A DNA stretch of 64,000 nucleotides from Cryptomeria japonica. Its lineage: Eukaryota; Streptophyta; Pinopsida; Cupressales; Cupressaceae. Positions 35,418 through 46,338 of the stretch are shown here, piece after piece. The position numbers were made by a program, and so were the translations under genes. Every line of letters starts with the position of its first letter. The first letter of the stretch is position 1. The DNA is taken from NCBI RefSeq assembly GCF_030272615.1, contig NC_081406.1, forward strand, positions 115,723,783 to 115,787,782. The letters run 5' to 3'. The notes below the pieces were generated by a model. That model had not been told where the DNA came from. It did no database searches and saw nothing but the letters and a program-made list of their open reading frames with translations.

Positions 35418-36677
35418 TATAGTGTCCTAAAATTGTGACACTTGCAATTTTGACTACATTTGGGTCTTCACAATGGTGGCGCAACGTTGAACTTGAATGG
35501 AGACCCCGAAACCTGTTTATGACACCAAAAATTGCATTTTTCAGCACCCTGGCCTGATCCTCCTTGCACCCTGCTGTCCCAGGAGGTGGGACCATGGCGC
35601 CCAGTGCCTTGGTCCTTCAGGACTAGGGCGCCCAGTGCCCTAGTCCCCCAGGACCATGGTGCCCAGCGCCCTGGTCCCTGGCCCTATTTTGGGCCCAGTC
35701 TCTTTTGGGCATCGGGTCTTTAAGTTTGCAAATTGGAAAATATTGTTTCTAGGTCGCCCTAAGGTCGAAAAAATCAGTCTATCAGCCCTAATTGACAAGT
35801 ATATAAACTACATTTCCCCTCCCATTTGAGGAGCTAGAAAAAAGTAAGAAAAAGGAAGACATTCACAAGCAAGAGGCGGAAGTGATATTCAAACATTCAA
35901 GCATTCAAGCATTCCTTCAAGCAATTGAGCATTCTAAGTCTCCATTCAAGGCTAAGTGTTGCATCCAAGACAAGGATTCAACCATTGAAGAGGAGATCAC
36001 TTACAACATACAAAATACAACATTCATTACACCTTCGCATGTAAGAATACAAACATTCTTACAACAAGGTATCAGTACTTGTTTACATTACAAACATTTA
36101 CATTTATAGCATTCTCATTTCTTGGTTAATTCCAAAACTAGGGTTTGACCTAAAGGCAAACCCCTAATCCCTAACCCCCCAATCGTCCTCTCTTTTCTAT
36201 GTGTAGGTTGTAGGTACACGGCTGTAATTGAAGATCTGGAACCCTTGTGCCGAGACGAACAGATCCCCCTTTGTTTCGCGGATTTTTCAGAGGACCGTGT
36301 GCACGCCGGGTGCCATCGTCCCGTCAACTTTCGCCCGAATTTGCAGAACAGCATCATCTCGATATTTTACTGCTAATTCCAGGTCTGCAGCTTCATCCCG
36401 TATCCCTATCTCTGTTTATAAGTGAATATTTCTTACTTTGCATGCATTCCTAGTTCAATCTTTCTATCTACATTCTTTACAAAAGAGGGTATCCTTGATG
36501 TCTCAACCCTTGAAACTCATTTAGAATCCAGTCTTGCGTTGTGTGGGATTGGATCTTGTGGGTTTCAACCCCTCTTTTGAATGTAAAGTCCCTCCTAAGT
36601 GAAAACCGTCAATCCTAGTGACCCCCTTTCTCCTTGGAGTGGGGGAGAACACCTAGGGTTCGATTTTCCGCTTTACA
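35418..36677 (+). repeat. 3' LTR of the Gypsy-type element
   Basis: 1,260 bp, the same length as its partner. It begins tatagtgtcc (TG changed to TA) and ends ctttaca, then catat (target duplication). It contains three 31-bp units at 35,589-35,681 and the GTGCAC motif near 36,291. Confidence 0.9.
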
Positions 36678-37540
36678 CATATAAATGCAGACTATAATCC
36701 AGAAGAAGAAATGAACTCCAAATATAGCATCTCCTATTCCTAAGTACAGTTCCGGTTAAGCTAAATACTAGAGAACTAAATCCTCTTACATAAACCCAAT
36801 TCGTTCTCCAATGATCGATCAAATCCTCTTTCTGAGTGATATTACATTATTCTCACATTACATATCTATATCCTTTTCCTTGGCCATATACCTATGATGA
36901 TCTACACTAAGATCTTACATCATATATATACAAACCCTCAACCATAAACAAAAAAGGTCGGCCACCAGACAATAAACCAATTACATAACTATAAAACATG
37001 TCGACCTTAGAACAAACAAACAATATCCAACACATAAGACATCTCGAAAACACATCAAGAGGTCCAATCCACACGTTACATTAAGTTGGTCCATAACCTA
37101 GATCAAGTGAGACCCAATATAGGTCCACACACTAAAGAAATGATCCCAGTTCACTAAGTGTAAAACATGATCACCAACAACATCCTAAATCTACACCAAA
37201 AGATGCACCAATGCCACTTATGCATATCATCAAAGATCTTCATCAAAATCTCTACTAGTGAAACCCTCATCAGAACCACAAGCCAAGCTTCCAAGCAAGC
37301 AAGATAGCATCCAATCACCAGACCAAAACCAAATGACTGAATATGAACATGAGTAGCATGAATAAGCCAATTCCATTAACAAATCATACCAGATCATACC
37401 AGATCTAAACCAACCAGAAACTACTCAACCTTTCGGGACTAGAAGGGTGCTGGTAAAGCATCCAAAATAGCTAGTGTTGACGTCAATGACAAAACATCAA
37501 TGCAACACATAATTAATTCATCCAAATGGCCAACAATATC

Positions 37541-38935
37541 TTCATTGGATATGGTGTTGGTTTGAAGAGGTACAAGCTTTGGGATCTAGTTGTAGAGTTT
37601 AGATTCTCTATAGTAGAAGTGTTATCTTCTATGAACTGAAACCTTCCACAGTAGATTTACACCCAAAGAAGGAAGATAAACATAAGAAGGAGGTAGTTCA
37701 AATTCCACCCACTCCTGAAAGAGTTGAACTATGTACTCCTGCGGGACTTGATAATGAGTAGAGCTCTAGTATCTCAGAGAGTTCAGAAGAGGAACAAGAT
37801 CCTCAACCTTAGTGTTTGAGGATCTCTATGTGTGATAGGAGGCAACCCAACAGATACAAATAATCACTAGAAAGGTTTGGTTATTCATTGTTCGATTGGA
37901 GTTGTTTTTTTCTTTGATTGCTAATGTTGATGAGCCTTGGAGTGTTAGAGAGGCAATGGGTATGTGTGATGCAGATTCTTAGATGGAATTCATGAATGAA
38001 AAGATGGATACATTGAAGAAGAATGCTACATGGGATCTGGTACCTTTTCTTGAAACCCGAAAACCCATTGGTTGTAAATGGGTGTTAAAAATAACTTGAT
38101 CCAAATGGTAGTGTTGAGAAGCACAAGGCATGGTTGGTCATGAAGGGATATTCCCAAGTGGAGGGAATTGATTATGGGGAGATATTCTTTCTTATAGCTA
38201 AGCTGACATCCATCCAGATTTTATTATCACTCGCAGTAGCTTATGATTTAGAAGTTGAGTAGATGGATGTGAAGACAACTTTCCTTCATAGTGACTTGGA
38301 GGAGGAGATTTACATGTCACAACCAGAGCACTTTGTGGAGAAAGAAAAAGAGAATTTGGTATGCAGGCTAAAGAAATGTTTATGTGGTCTTAGGCAATCT
38401 CCTAGAATGTGGTACCATAAATTTGATACCTATGTGTTGTAATTGAGATTTCTAAGATCTAAATCTGACTATTGTGCCTATTACAAAGCTGAAAAATGGT
38501 CATATTCTCATTATTGGCTTGTATGTGGATGATATGTTGTTCATTGGGAATGGGAAGAAAATTGTTTCAAATTTGAAGTCTCAGTTATCAACACAGTTTG
38601 AGATGAGAGATCTTGGTGCAACAAGGTGCATTTTGGGAATGGAGGTCAAAAGGGATAGAGCTCACATAAAGATTTGGGTTAGCTAGAGAAAGTACATGAA
38701 CTCTATGTTGGAGAGATTCAACATGACAGATTGTAGACAATTAGTTGTTCCTATTCTTGAGGCGACAAAGGTTTTTGTGGAAGACTGTCTAAAGTCTTCT
38801 ACTAAAATGGAGGACATGACCAGAGTTCTTTATGAAAGTGTTGTTGGTGGCCTAATGTATGATATGGTTTGTATGAGGCCAAACATTGCACAAGCAGTGG
38901 GAGTCCTTGGTCGGTTTATGGCTAATCCCTAATGA
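37541..38935 (+). pseudogene. Outer Copia integrase C-terminus and reverse transcriptase
   Basis: Resumes the outer element right after the tandem array. IFIGYGVGLKRYKLWDL is the usual (C)IFIGY...GYRLWDP box at the integrase end. RT follows with MEFMNEKMDTLKKNATWDLV, then VEGIDYGEIF and the catalytic box LYVDDMLFIG intact at about 38,520. The thumb/connection continues to 38,932 (VVGGLMYDMVCMRPNIAQAV). Multiple frameshifts and stops make it non-functional. Confidence 0.9.
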
Positions 38936-39052
38936 GTGCACTGGGTTGCAGTGAAGAGAGTATTCAGATATTTGCAAGGTACTTTTGAGTATTCCCTATG
39001 TTTCCATGGTAATCCTACTAAACCTCGACATTCCTTGAGAATTAATGGGTCT

Positions 39053-41860
39053 TGTTAGGAAATGCATGCAAAAAATATCAATTATATTTTAATAAAGATT
39101 AAACAGAGGAATAAAAACATAGCAATAATAACAACGAGGAGACAATTTTTTAACATGGTTCATCCAAACTCAGGATACATCCACCAAACAGAGAGTCCAA
39201 TATTATTATCTAGCAAATCCAATAGGTTGCAATTAATCCCTTGCAACTCCATACTGGTGCAAAATGATAAAAAACTCTCTACAACAAACCCTAACGCTTA
39301 GCCATTATATGAAGAATTATGTCAGTTACAAAAATAGGGTTAGAATATGTTAGCCAAATGAAAATAAATCTTGTCACCTTTATAAAACAATAAGTCCTTT
39401 GGTGTCTGTGGGGTGCTAACCCTCGACCCCACAAGGGGAGCTATCCCTTGACCCCATGTAAAGTCCCCTACCTGATCTATTTCAATATATTAAAATTGAT
39501 TGATATTCTTCAATTAGTTATTAATAGGTGCTTATCTATTTTCCTCATTAAATGATTAATATCATTATTAATATAGATATTAGACCCTGCCACTACTTCA
39601 GTTTTAAGGGAGAAAGGTTTACGTATGTTACCAAAGCACTTAGAGACCCACTGCAATAGGTTCCCTCAAAGTTTACATATCCAAGCCCTTACCTATCTTG
39701 GTTCTATACCCTCAAGCCTTATGGCTCACTGATCCCCACCCTATCTTGGGACTTAACCTATTGCTTGGATTTAGACTGCCCCTGTTTGGAACATCTCATC
39801 CCCATCTTCTTAAATACTGATAGAACTAACATGATTTAGACTATAATTACACTAACTTCTCATGTATTATGAATATATATGATATTAAGTATGGTTGTCA
39901 TACATATTGCAGTTTATAACACTATTATTACTAGATTTTACATAACAACTTTATCAGGCTTCATATACTAAGCATACATATTAAGCACATCCCCATGCAT
40001 ACCACCAAGAACAAGGATGTTACTACTTATAACTTGACAACAATTTTGATCTGATCTAATCAATGGTGATGTCACTAGATGCTTTTGATTCCTTACCTTT
40101 ATATCTCTTAATTTGAGGGAGAGGTCACACCTCTTCATCATGTATACCCTTTGGCAAGAGACATACCCTTTTACCATTAGAACCCTTTGAAAGAGTGCAA
40201 CTCTTCATTTTTTCTACCCTTTGAAAGGGACACAACCTTTCGTAATCAAATCTGCACTTATTATTTAAATCAGATCTGCACTTCTCATTTCCAATTTATT
40301 CCCCCTCTTAAATTAGGTTCTCTTCTCGCTTTTATATCTCATTGTTGAGAGAGTCACAAATTTTCCTTTAATGTCTTTTGACTTTTCATAAACTTCATTA
40401 ATTTTTAATTAAGCATATTTAATTATATTATTTTATATTTTAATTTAAATTTTAATGTTTTAATTTTATTATTATCATTTATTATTAAATTCTATTTCGA
40501 AGTGGGGACATTACAGTCCACCCCTCCCAAATTTGCTTGTCCTCAAGCAATGTCGATTTTAACTTTCTCAAACTAAGTCATCTACCAATATGAATCAAAA
40601 CACGAAGCATACACATGAAAAACACAAAGCATACACGTGAATACACGTATTGTCAGATGTCTTGTTATTGACTAGAATGATTCAATGATTCATCTTTACC
40701 CTATAGGATGGAAAGATCATAGCTCTGATACCATTTGTAATGTCCCCTACCTAATGTATTTCAATATATTAAAATTGATTCAGATTCTTCAATTAGTTAT
40801 TAACATGTGCTTATCTATTTTCCTCATTAGATGATTAATATCATTATTAATATAGATATTAGACCCTCCTACTACTTCAGTTTTAAGGGATAAAGGTTTA
40901 CGTATGTTACCAAAGCGCTTAGAGACCAACTACAATAGGTTCCCTCAAATTTTACAGATCCATGCCCTTACCTATCTTGGGTCTAGACCCTCAAGGCTTA
41001 TGGGTCGCTGATCCTCACCCTATCTTGGGACTTAACCTATTGCTTGGATTTAGACTACCCCTCTTTGGAACATCTCATTCTCATCTTCTTAAATACTAAC
41101 AGTACTAACATAGTTTACACTATAAGTACACTAACTTCTCATGTATTATGAATATATATGATATTAAGTATGACTGTCATACATATTGTAGTTTATAACA
41201 ATATTATTACTAGATTCTGCATAACAACTTTATCAGGCTTCTTATACTAAGCATACATATTAAGCACATCCCCATGCATACCACCAAGAATAAGGATGTT
41301 ACTACCTATAACTTGATAACAATTCTAATCTGATCTAATCAATGGTGATGTCACTAGATTCTTTCAATTCCTTACCTTTGTATCTCTCAATTTGAGGGAG
41401 AGGTCACACCTCTTCATCATGTATCTCCTTTGGTAAGAGACGTGCCCTTTCACCATTAGCACCCTTTGAAGTGCAACTCTTCATTATTTCTACCCTTTGA
41501 AAGGGACACAACCTTTCGTAATCAGATCTGCACTTCTCATTTCCAATTTATCCCCCCTCTCAAATTAGGTTCTCTTCTCACTTTTATATCTCATTGTTGA
41601 GGGAGTCACAAATTTTCCTTTCATCTCTTTTGACTTTTCATTAACTTAATTAATTATATTTAATTATATTATTTTATAGTTTAATTTAATTTCTAATGTT
41701 CTAATTTTATTATTATCATTTATTATTAAATCTATTTCGAAGTGGGGACATTACACCCCACCTTGGGGGTGCTGCCCCCAAACCACCGTTAAATAATTTG
41801 GGGGGAAACTACATCGATAGAAGGGGAAAATTTAACCTCTGAGTCTAATTAGGCTTCATA
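39053..41860. mobile_element. Probable solo LTR inserted in outer Copia, itself interrupted
   Basis: Between the RT connection (ends 39,052) and RNase H (from about 41,866) lies about 500 bp starting TGTTAGGAAATGC. It contains ccccacaaggggagctatcccttg and gggggtgctgccccc blocks typical of plant Copia LTRs, with no coding sequence. It is split by the mini-element 39,457-41,755. I could not fix its right end or a target duplication. Confidence 0.5.
39457..41755 (-). mobile_element. Mini LTR element: two 1-kb LTRs around a 220-bp interior
   Basis: LTRs at 39,457-40,515 (1,059 bp) and 40,736-41,755 (1,020 bp) both run TGTAA.GTCCCC...GGGGACATTACA. The 220-bp interior has on its minus strand TGGTATCAGAGC (PBS, 40,722-40,733) and at the other end the purine tract TTTGGGAGGGGTGGA. 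Flanks are a perfect 5-bp duplication, cccca (39,452-39,456; 41,756-41,760). It codes for nothing. It resembles TRIM elements in having only PBS and PPT between LTRs, but its LTRs are much longer than is usual for TRIMs. Confidence 0.9.
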
Positions 41861-41865
41861 TAACA

Positions 41866-42372
41866 ACAAGTTTGTAGATTCTGATTGGGCGGGTGACATT
41901 GATAGGACAAAATCCACTAGTGGATATGTGTTCATGATGTTTGTTGGTGCAATAAGTTGGATGAGTAAGTGGCAAGCTATGGTCACTTTGTCCACTACTG
42001 AAGTTGAGTACATGGCAACTAGTCATGCTTGTAAAGAATCCATTTGGCTTAAGAGATTGTGCTCGAATGTTGGTTTTGATGCAAGACAAATTACTATCTC
42101 TTGTAATAGCTAGATTGTTATTTGTTTAGTGAAGAATCCTATTTTCCATGCTAGAATAAAGCATATTGATGTACAATTTCATTTTGTTTGTGATATGGTA
42201 GAAGATGGAAAGGTGAAGTTGGAAAAAATCATACTTTGGTGAATATTGCAGATGCATTGATGAAGCCAATGAACACTGAGAAGTTCAGTGGTGTGCTAGT
42301 TTTATGGGCTTTGGGGCTTTGAACAATTGACAAAGTGTTTGATTCTTGACAAGTCTTCAACAAGTGGGAGAG
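41866..42372 (+). pseudogene. Outer Copia RNase H and polypurine tract
   Basis: FVDSDWAGDIDRTKSTSGYV, then LSTTEVEYMATSHACKESIW, then ARIKHIDVQFHFV are the standard Copia RNase H blocks. A stop follows SCNS and a frameshift comes later. The end (gatgcattgatgaagcc) matches the usual ADxxTKP block with changes. The purine tract AAGTGGGAGAG at 42,362-42,372 abuts the 3' LTR. Confidence 0.9.
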
Positions 42373-44285
42373 TGTTAGGATTAAGGTGTCTCAACCTTAG
42401 AGTCCAAACATGCTAATTTAATTATTTATTCTATTTTTCACCCACTTTTGAAGTCTTGAAGTTTTGGGACCTAGTATCATATGTTGCTATGTTGAGATTA
42501 TGACAAATTTCTAATATGACTATGATGGTTTCTAGTTTTCTGGGAGAGACATGGAGAATTATATTTTGGCAGTCTATATTTATGGTTTGAGTTCACATTT
42601 GACAAGTGGTGTGGGGTAAAAGTGCAAACTTGTCTCACACGTTTATAAAAGAACCAGCCAACACAACTAAAACTATTTATCTTCGATCACATAAAAGTGG
42701 CATTTCTAAATTGAATTTTGAAATGATGTAAACTGATCAAATGTAGAAATATTAATGAAATTTATGTCTATTATTTTTAAATATTTTTTTTTTAAAATTG
42801 ATATTTTTTTATAAATTCAAAGATAGATTTTTCATTGCTGAAAAATGTTGAAAATCAGGGGTTCTATTCAGTGTGACCAATAAAAAGTTAAAACGGACCT
42901 TATTTTTTATGATTTTTTTTTAAAATATAAAATATATATATATATATAGTGTTAAAAAAAAAAAATTCGATGTATATTCTTTTTGTTATAATATTTTGAA
43001 GTCCAACATAGCTAAATTTGACAGTTTTCATTTGTCATCACCATTTGACTACTAAATTTATCATTAACCAAAAAAAAAAAACCTTTTTGAGAAGATTCTC
43101 TCATCTAGAGAAAAATATATTAGTTTAATATTTATTTTTTTTTAATTTCTAATCAGACTCTTTTTTAACTTTAAAAAGCTACTTGAAATGTTTAATTAAT
43201 TAAAATTATTAAAATTAATCAAAATACTAAAAAAATTATGTCTAGATTCGTGACTTTGAGGTCTACAAAAAGGTATTTTTCTATTTTTGTAAAAAAAAAA
43301 TTGTTTGAAGAAAAACTGAGCAGAAGTAAAAAATTTCAGAAATACAAAGTTTTTCACCTTATTTTGTGCCATATCACATGACATATAGGCTAGTCTGACC
43401 GGACTGAGTTCGGCTGGACTTGGTTTGGCCAAACTCAGTCTGGTTGGATTAAACTTAGTTCGAGCAATAAAAAAAAATTGAATTTTTTTTAATGACAACA
43501 TTTGAACTAAGGGAGTCTGGCCAAACTCAGTCTGGTCAGACTTTCGACACCATTTTGGTGCCACGTAGATGCCATGTGGCACCACGTGACTTGGAGGTAG
43601 TTCGACCAGATTGAGTCTGGTTAGACTCAGTCCAACTGAACTCAGTCCGGCTGAACTACCCTCAGTGGGCCCAAAGTGTGACAGAGCTCCATGCTTTTTC
43701 CCTATGAGGTAAGGAAGACACCTATTTGATCATGGTAACTTCTATGTTGTACTTACATTACATTTGGCAAGATGACCATTTTGGAAGGATAGGTGTTGTT
43801 TCTATGCGCAACGTGTCATTGGATTAGCAAGGTGTTGCTTTTGACACAACTTACCTATTGGGCTTTGAAAATGGTTTTGGAAACCATGGGCACATACCTC
43901 TTTGTGATGAGGTCTATTTATGTATTAATTCTTTAGTGGTTTTGTTGGAGAGATAGGTTGATTATTTATAAGGCATTGTTATGCTGCTGGAATTATTCTT
44001 GAAATCTCTGTTGTAGCTACTCTTGGAGAGCATTGGCTCTATACATTCTATTGTAACTATTGTTGTTACTAATAATACAATTGAGTCTGTCTTTTGGAGT
44101 GTTGTTTTTTTCCCCAAAAGGGTTTTTCCACGTAAATCTGGTGTTGTGGTTTTATTTGTTAAATTTGATTTTATATGTGTTTATCTAATTTACAATAGTT
44201 TAAAAGTTTGTAAAAAATTTATGCATCACCTCTCCTATCAAATTGAGCATTTGGAAGCGTTATTCCACAATTTAACTTCCTTTTA
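42373..44285 (+). repeat. 3' LTR of outer Copia, interrupted
   Basis: Begins TGTTAGGATTAAGG and aligns with 15,061-15,955 in two pieces, 42,373-42,619 and 43,708-44,285. It ends tttta where the 5' LTR ends tttca (C-to-T). Confidence 0.85.
42620..43707. mobile_element. Unclassified 1.09-kb insertion in the outer 3' LTR
   Basis: Comparison with the 5' LTR shows exactly this segment is extra. It is flanked by ggtaa at 42,615-42,619 and 43,708-43,712. The ends are neither TG...CA nor obvious inverted repeats. The left half is AT-rich with an (AT)n run near 42,931. The right half repeats CTCAGTCTGG / ccgGACTGAG motifs in both orientations. No coding potential. Confidence 0.65.
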
Positions 44286-45936
44286 CCAAGGAAAATGGGA
44301 ACCCAACAAAACTTGCATAGATTGCATGTTTGAGGGTGGGTTCCATGTGTATAATAAAATGGATTCGACATAGATTTATTACAAGCATCCTAAATGTGAG
44401 AACGTCTTCAGTCTTAATAGCATCAAATTCCTTTTCTAATAATTTTACTAAAAAAATTACTTTATAAGGTGATCGAGTTGAAACTTTAGGAATCTATTTT
44501 TGAAATTTATATACTGTTTTATGAAATTTCTCTAAATTATTTTGTAAATGTTGGTCACAAAACTTGTGTATGTGGCATTTGCAGACAAGCCTCCATGTGA
44601 GACTATTATTCTAGGCGAGCATTGTTGGGAATAAGATTTTTACTAATTTTGGTGAATTTATTGATTGAGGCTTTATGAGACGATGTATGCATTCCACTGG
44701 AAACAATCATTCATTGCATTTACTAAATTTTATGGATTAAGGCATTGTGGACAATTCAAGTATTGAAACTGCTATCATCGCAAATGACTAACCTTTCTTC
44801 CTTCATATATACTCATCTCTCTATTATCTTTATAGTTCTCTTTCATAGATGTGAATATAAATCATTTTAATTTGAGCCTTTTATTCAAGTGCAGTCGTTG
44901 GAACCATTGCATTGTTACTGATGGGAGCATTACTTCTGTTCCTTAATCGGAAGAGGTGTTTACGCACTTCCTCTCAGAATCCAGATCTTTCTAATGTCGA
45001 CAAATTCCTACAAGATTATTTTCATCAAATGCCATGTAGATATTCATACTCTCAATTAATGAACATCACCAATAAGTTTGCAGACAAAGTGGGGGAAGGA
45101 GGTTTTGCTATGGTATATAAAGGAAAGCTACCTACTAACGATTTGGTGGTCGCTAAAATGCTTGATTAGTCCAGGCGCTATGAGAATCAATTCATGAATT
45201 AAGTAGCAACCATTGGAAGGATTCATCATGTCCATTTGGTTCACCTCATGGGATATTTCTATGAAGAACACAAAAATGCATAGGTGTATGAGTACATGGC
45301 TAATGGATCTCTAGATGATTTTATATTTGTAGGAAAAGGGAAAGAAGCAATCCATGGAATAGCCTACTTACACCAAGATTGTTACAACTATATCATTCAT
45401 TTTGACATAAAACCCCATAGCATATTAGTAGATGAAGAGTTCACACCAAAGATAGCTGATTTAGGTTTGTCTAAACTCTTTGGGAAGAAAGACGACCATA
45501 TATCAATGACAACAAGGAACGCCAGGATATGCTGCTCCAAAGGCGTGGAATAGAAATCTAGGAGCTGTAATAGACAAATTAGATGTTTACAGTTTTGGAA
45601 TGCTATTATTGGGGATGGTTAGAGGAAGGAAGAATGTCCAATCAATTCTATTTTCTAGACTAGGCATTGAAGTTAATGGAGAATGGGTTGTTGGAAAGGA
45701 GGTTTAGAGGAATTGGTAAAGAATAAATAGAATGTGAAGAGAAGGAGAAAGCAATAAGACTAGCCAAAGTTGGACTATGGTTCAATCAATACAACTCCAA
45801 AATTTGACTGAGCATGAGTAGAGTGGTTCAAATGTTGGAAGGAAATGGTGATGATGTAAGCAATCCTCCCCTACCTTTCAATTCAATAATTAGAGTTGCA
45901 CCTTCAATACATTCAAGAGAAGAGTCTTTTGTGTAA
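44286..45936 (+). pseudogene. LRK10-like receptor kinase copy C, ectodomain end, membrane helix and kinase
   Basis: Resumes copy C after the outer Copia. KWEPNKTCIDCMFEGGFHVY matches IKWIPNETCTLCEVNGGFCA of pseudogene G, the WAK-associated C-terminus. After an intron (about 44,400-44,894, acceptor gcag) the exon opens in phase 1 with a membrane helix (GTIALLLMGALLLFLNRKR). A kinase follows: YSYSQLMNITNKF, VGEGGFAMVYKGKL (glycine loop), VVAKM (Lys kept), HFDIKPHSILVDEEFTPKIA (non-RD HFD loop typical of LRK10/Lr10-type kinases), DLG for DFG, and SRVVQMLEGNGDDVSNPPLP at the end. Several stops, a deletion before the catalytic loop and a frameshift at RGTPGYAAP inactivate it. It acted at the plasma membrane if ever expressed. 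Confidence 0.85.
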
Positions 45937-46338
45937 GCAACATGATCTCCTTCAAACCCATCATATTGGTCATTGACATAACCCCAAAAAGATGGGAACA
46001 AAAGAGCGAGATCACACATTAGAAAGTGTTCGACCTTACTGACTATGCTAAGTGTCACTTTATTCTCACTTCATCATGAATAAAAAGCAGAGTGACTTAG
46101 GAAAATAGAAAGTAGATTACCAAATCAAATTCATGTTGACACATTTTATCTAGATCTATAGATTTTACCTTCCAATTCGTAAATTTTTATAAAAGAACTA
46201 TATACTTTCATTATTTCTGATGCATCTAAATATCACCACTAACATAAAAATTAATCATTTTTTATTATAAAACTATAAACGTTTTTGTTATTACATTTAG
46301 CTTTCAAACTTTAACATTTCTTATTTGAAATTATCTTT
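45937..46338. other. Short intergenic stretch after kinase copy C
   Basis: AT-rich, no coding signal. It continues after the Copia element at 53,156, so kinase copies C and E were originally only a few hundred bases apart. Confidence 0.6.

Larger units (their letters stand above)
28789..36677 (+). mobile_element. Young non-autonomous Gypsy-type element (gag-protease only)
   Basis: Two LTRs of 1,260 bp each (28,789-30,048; 35,418-36,677) are flanked by a perfect 5-bp target duplication, catat, at 28,784-28,788 and 36,678-36,682. A purine tract (AAAGTGGGGGCTAAA) abuts the 3' LTR. The interior encodes a Gypsy gag and a retropepsin-like domain, then a proline- and serine-rich tail. No reverse transcriptase, RNase H or integrase is present in the 5.4-kb interior. 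LTR differences are mostly transitions. The intact ends and near-intact ORFs make it the youngest insertion in the window. Confidence 0.9.
16836..37535 (-). mobile_element. Tandem Copia array: LTR-internal-LTR-internal-LTR
   Basis: Three LTRs of one family (16,836-18,072; 22,711-23,930; 28,551-37,535 with a large insertion) separate two internal regions, both coding on the minus strand in the order gag, protease, integrase, RT, RNase H. The middle LTR is shared. The outermost flanks are gtatc (16,831-16,835) and atatc (37,536-37,540), a four-of-five match consistent with one original target duplication. This is the structure expected from unequal recombination between LTRs of one insertion on sister or homologous chromosomes. 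It would not result from two independent insertions. Confidence 0.8.
28551..37535 (-). repeat. LTR c of the tandem Copia array, truncated and interrupted
   Basis: The LTR runs 28,551-28,788 and resumes at 36,678-37,535 after the Gypsy insertion. About 140 bp of the LTR plus the PBS and leader are deleted at the junction with gag. The break lies at a shared gaa (ctggatgaa / accagaatagcag). It ends atggccaaca like LTR a and LTR b. Confidence 0.8.
15061..44285 (+). mobile_element. Outer Copia retrotransposon, split by several younger insertions
   Basis: LTRs at 15,061-15,955 and 42,373-44,285 (the latter interrupted) bracket a plus-strand Copia: PBS, gag (16,076-16,827), integrase C-terminus and reverse transcriptase (37,541-38,935), then RNase H (41,866-42,360). 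The protease, GAG-pre-integrase and integrase core were lost. The 5-bp flanks are tcaaa and ccaag, which both align with ccgaa at the homologous place in kinase G, so a degenerate target duplication is likely. Younger insertions are the tandem Copia array (16,836-37,535), a probable solo LTR with a mini-element (39,053 to about 41,860) and an unclassified 1.09-kb piece (42,620-43,707). Confidence 0.85.

Noticed and set aside
16836-37535. Two independent neighbouring Copia insertions
   Set aside because: The middle LTR is shared and only the outermost flanks resemble a target duplication.
39457-41755. CRISPR-like or satellite direct repeats
   Set aside because: The long direct repeats are LTRs with PBS, PPT and target duplication.
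42931-42950. (AT)n run as a possible regulatory site
   Set aside because: Simple microsatellite inside an inserted element.
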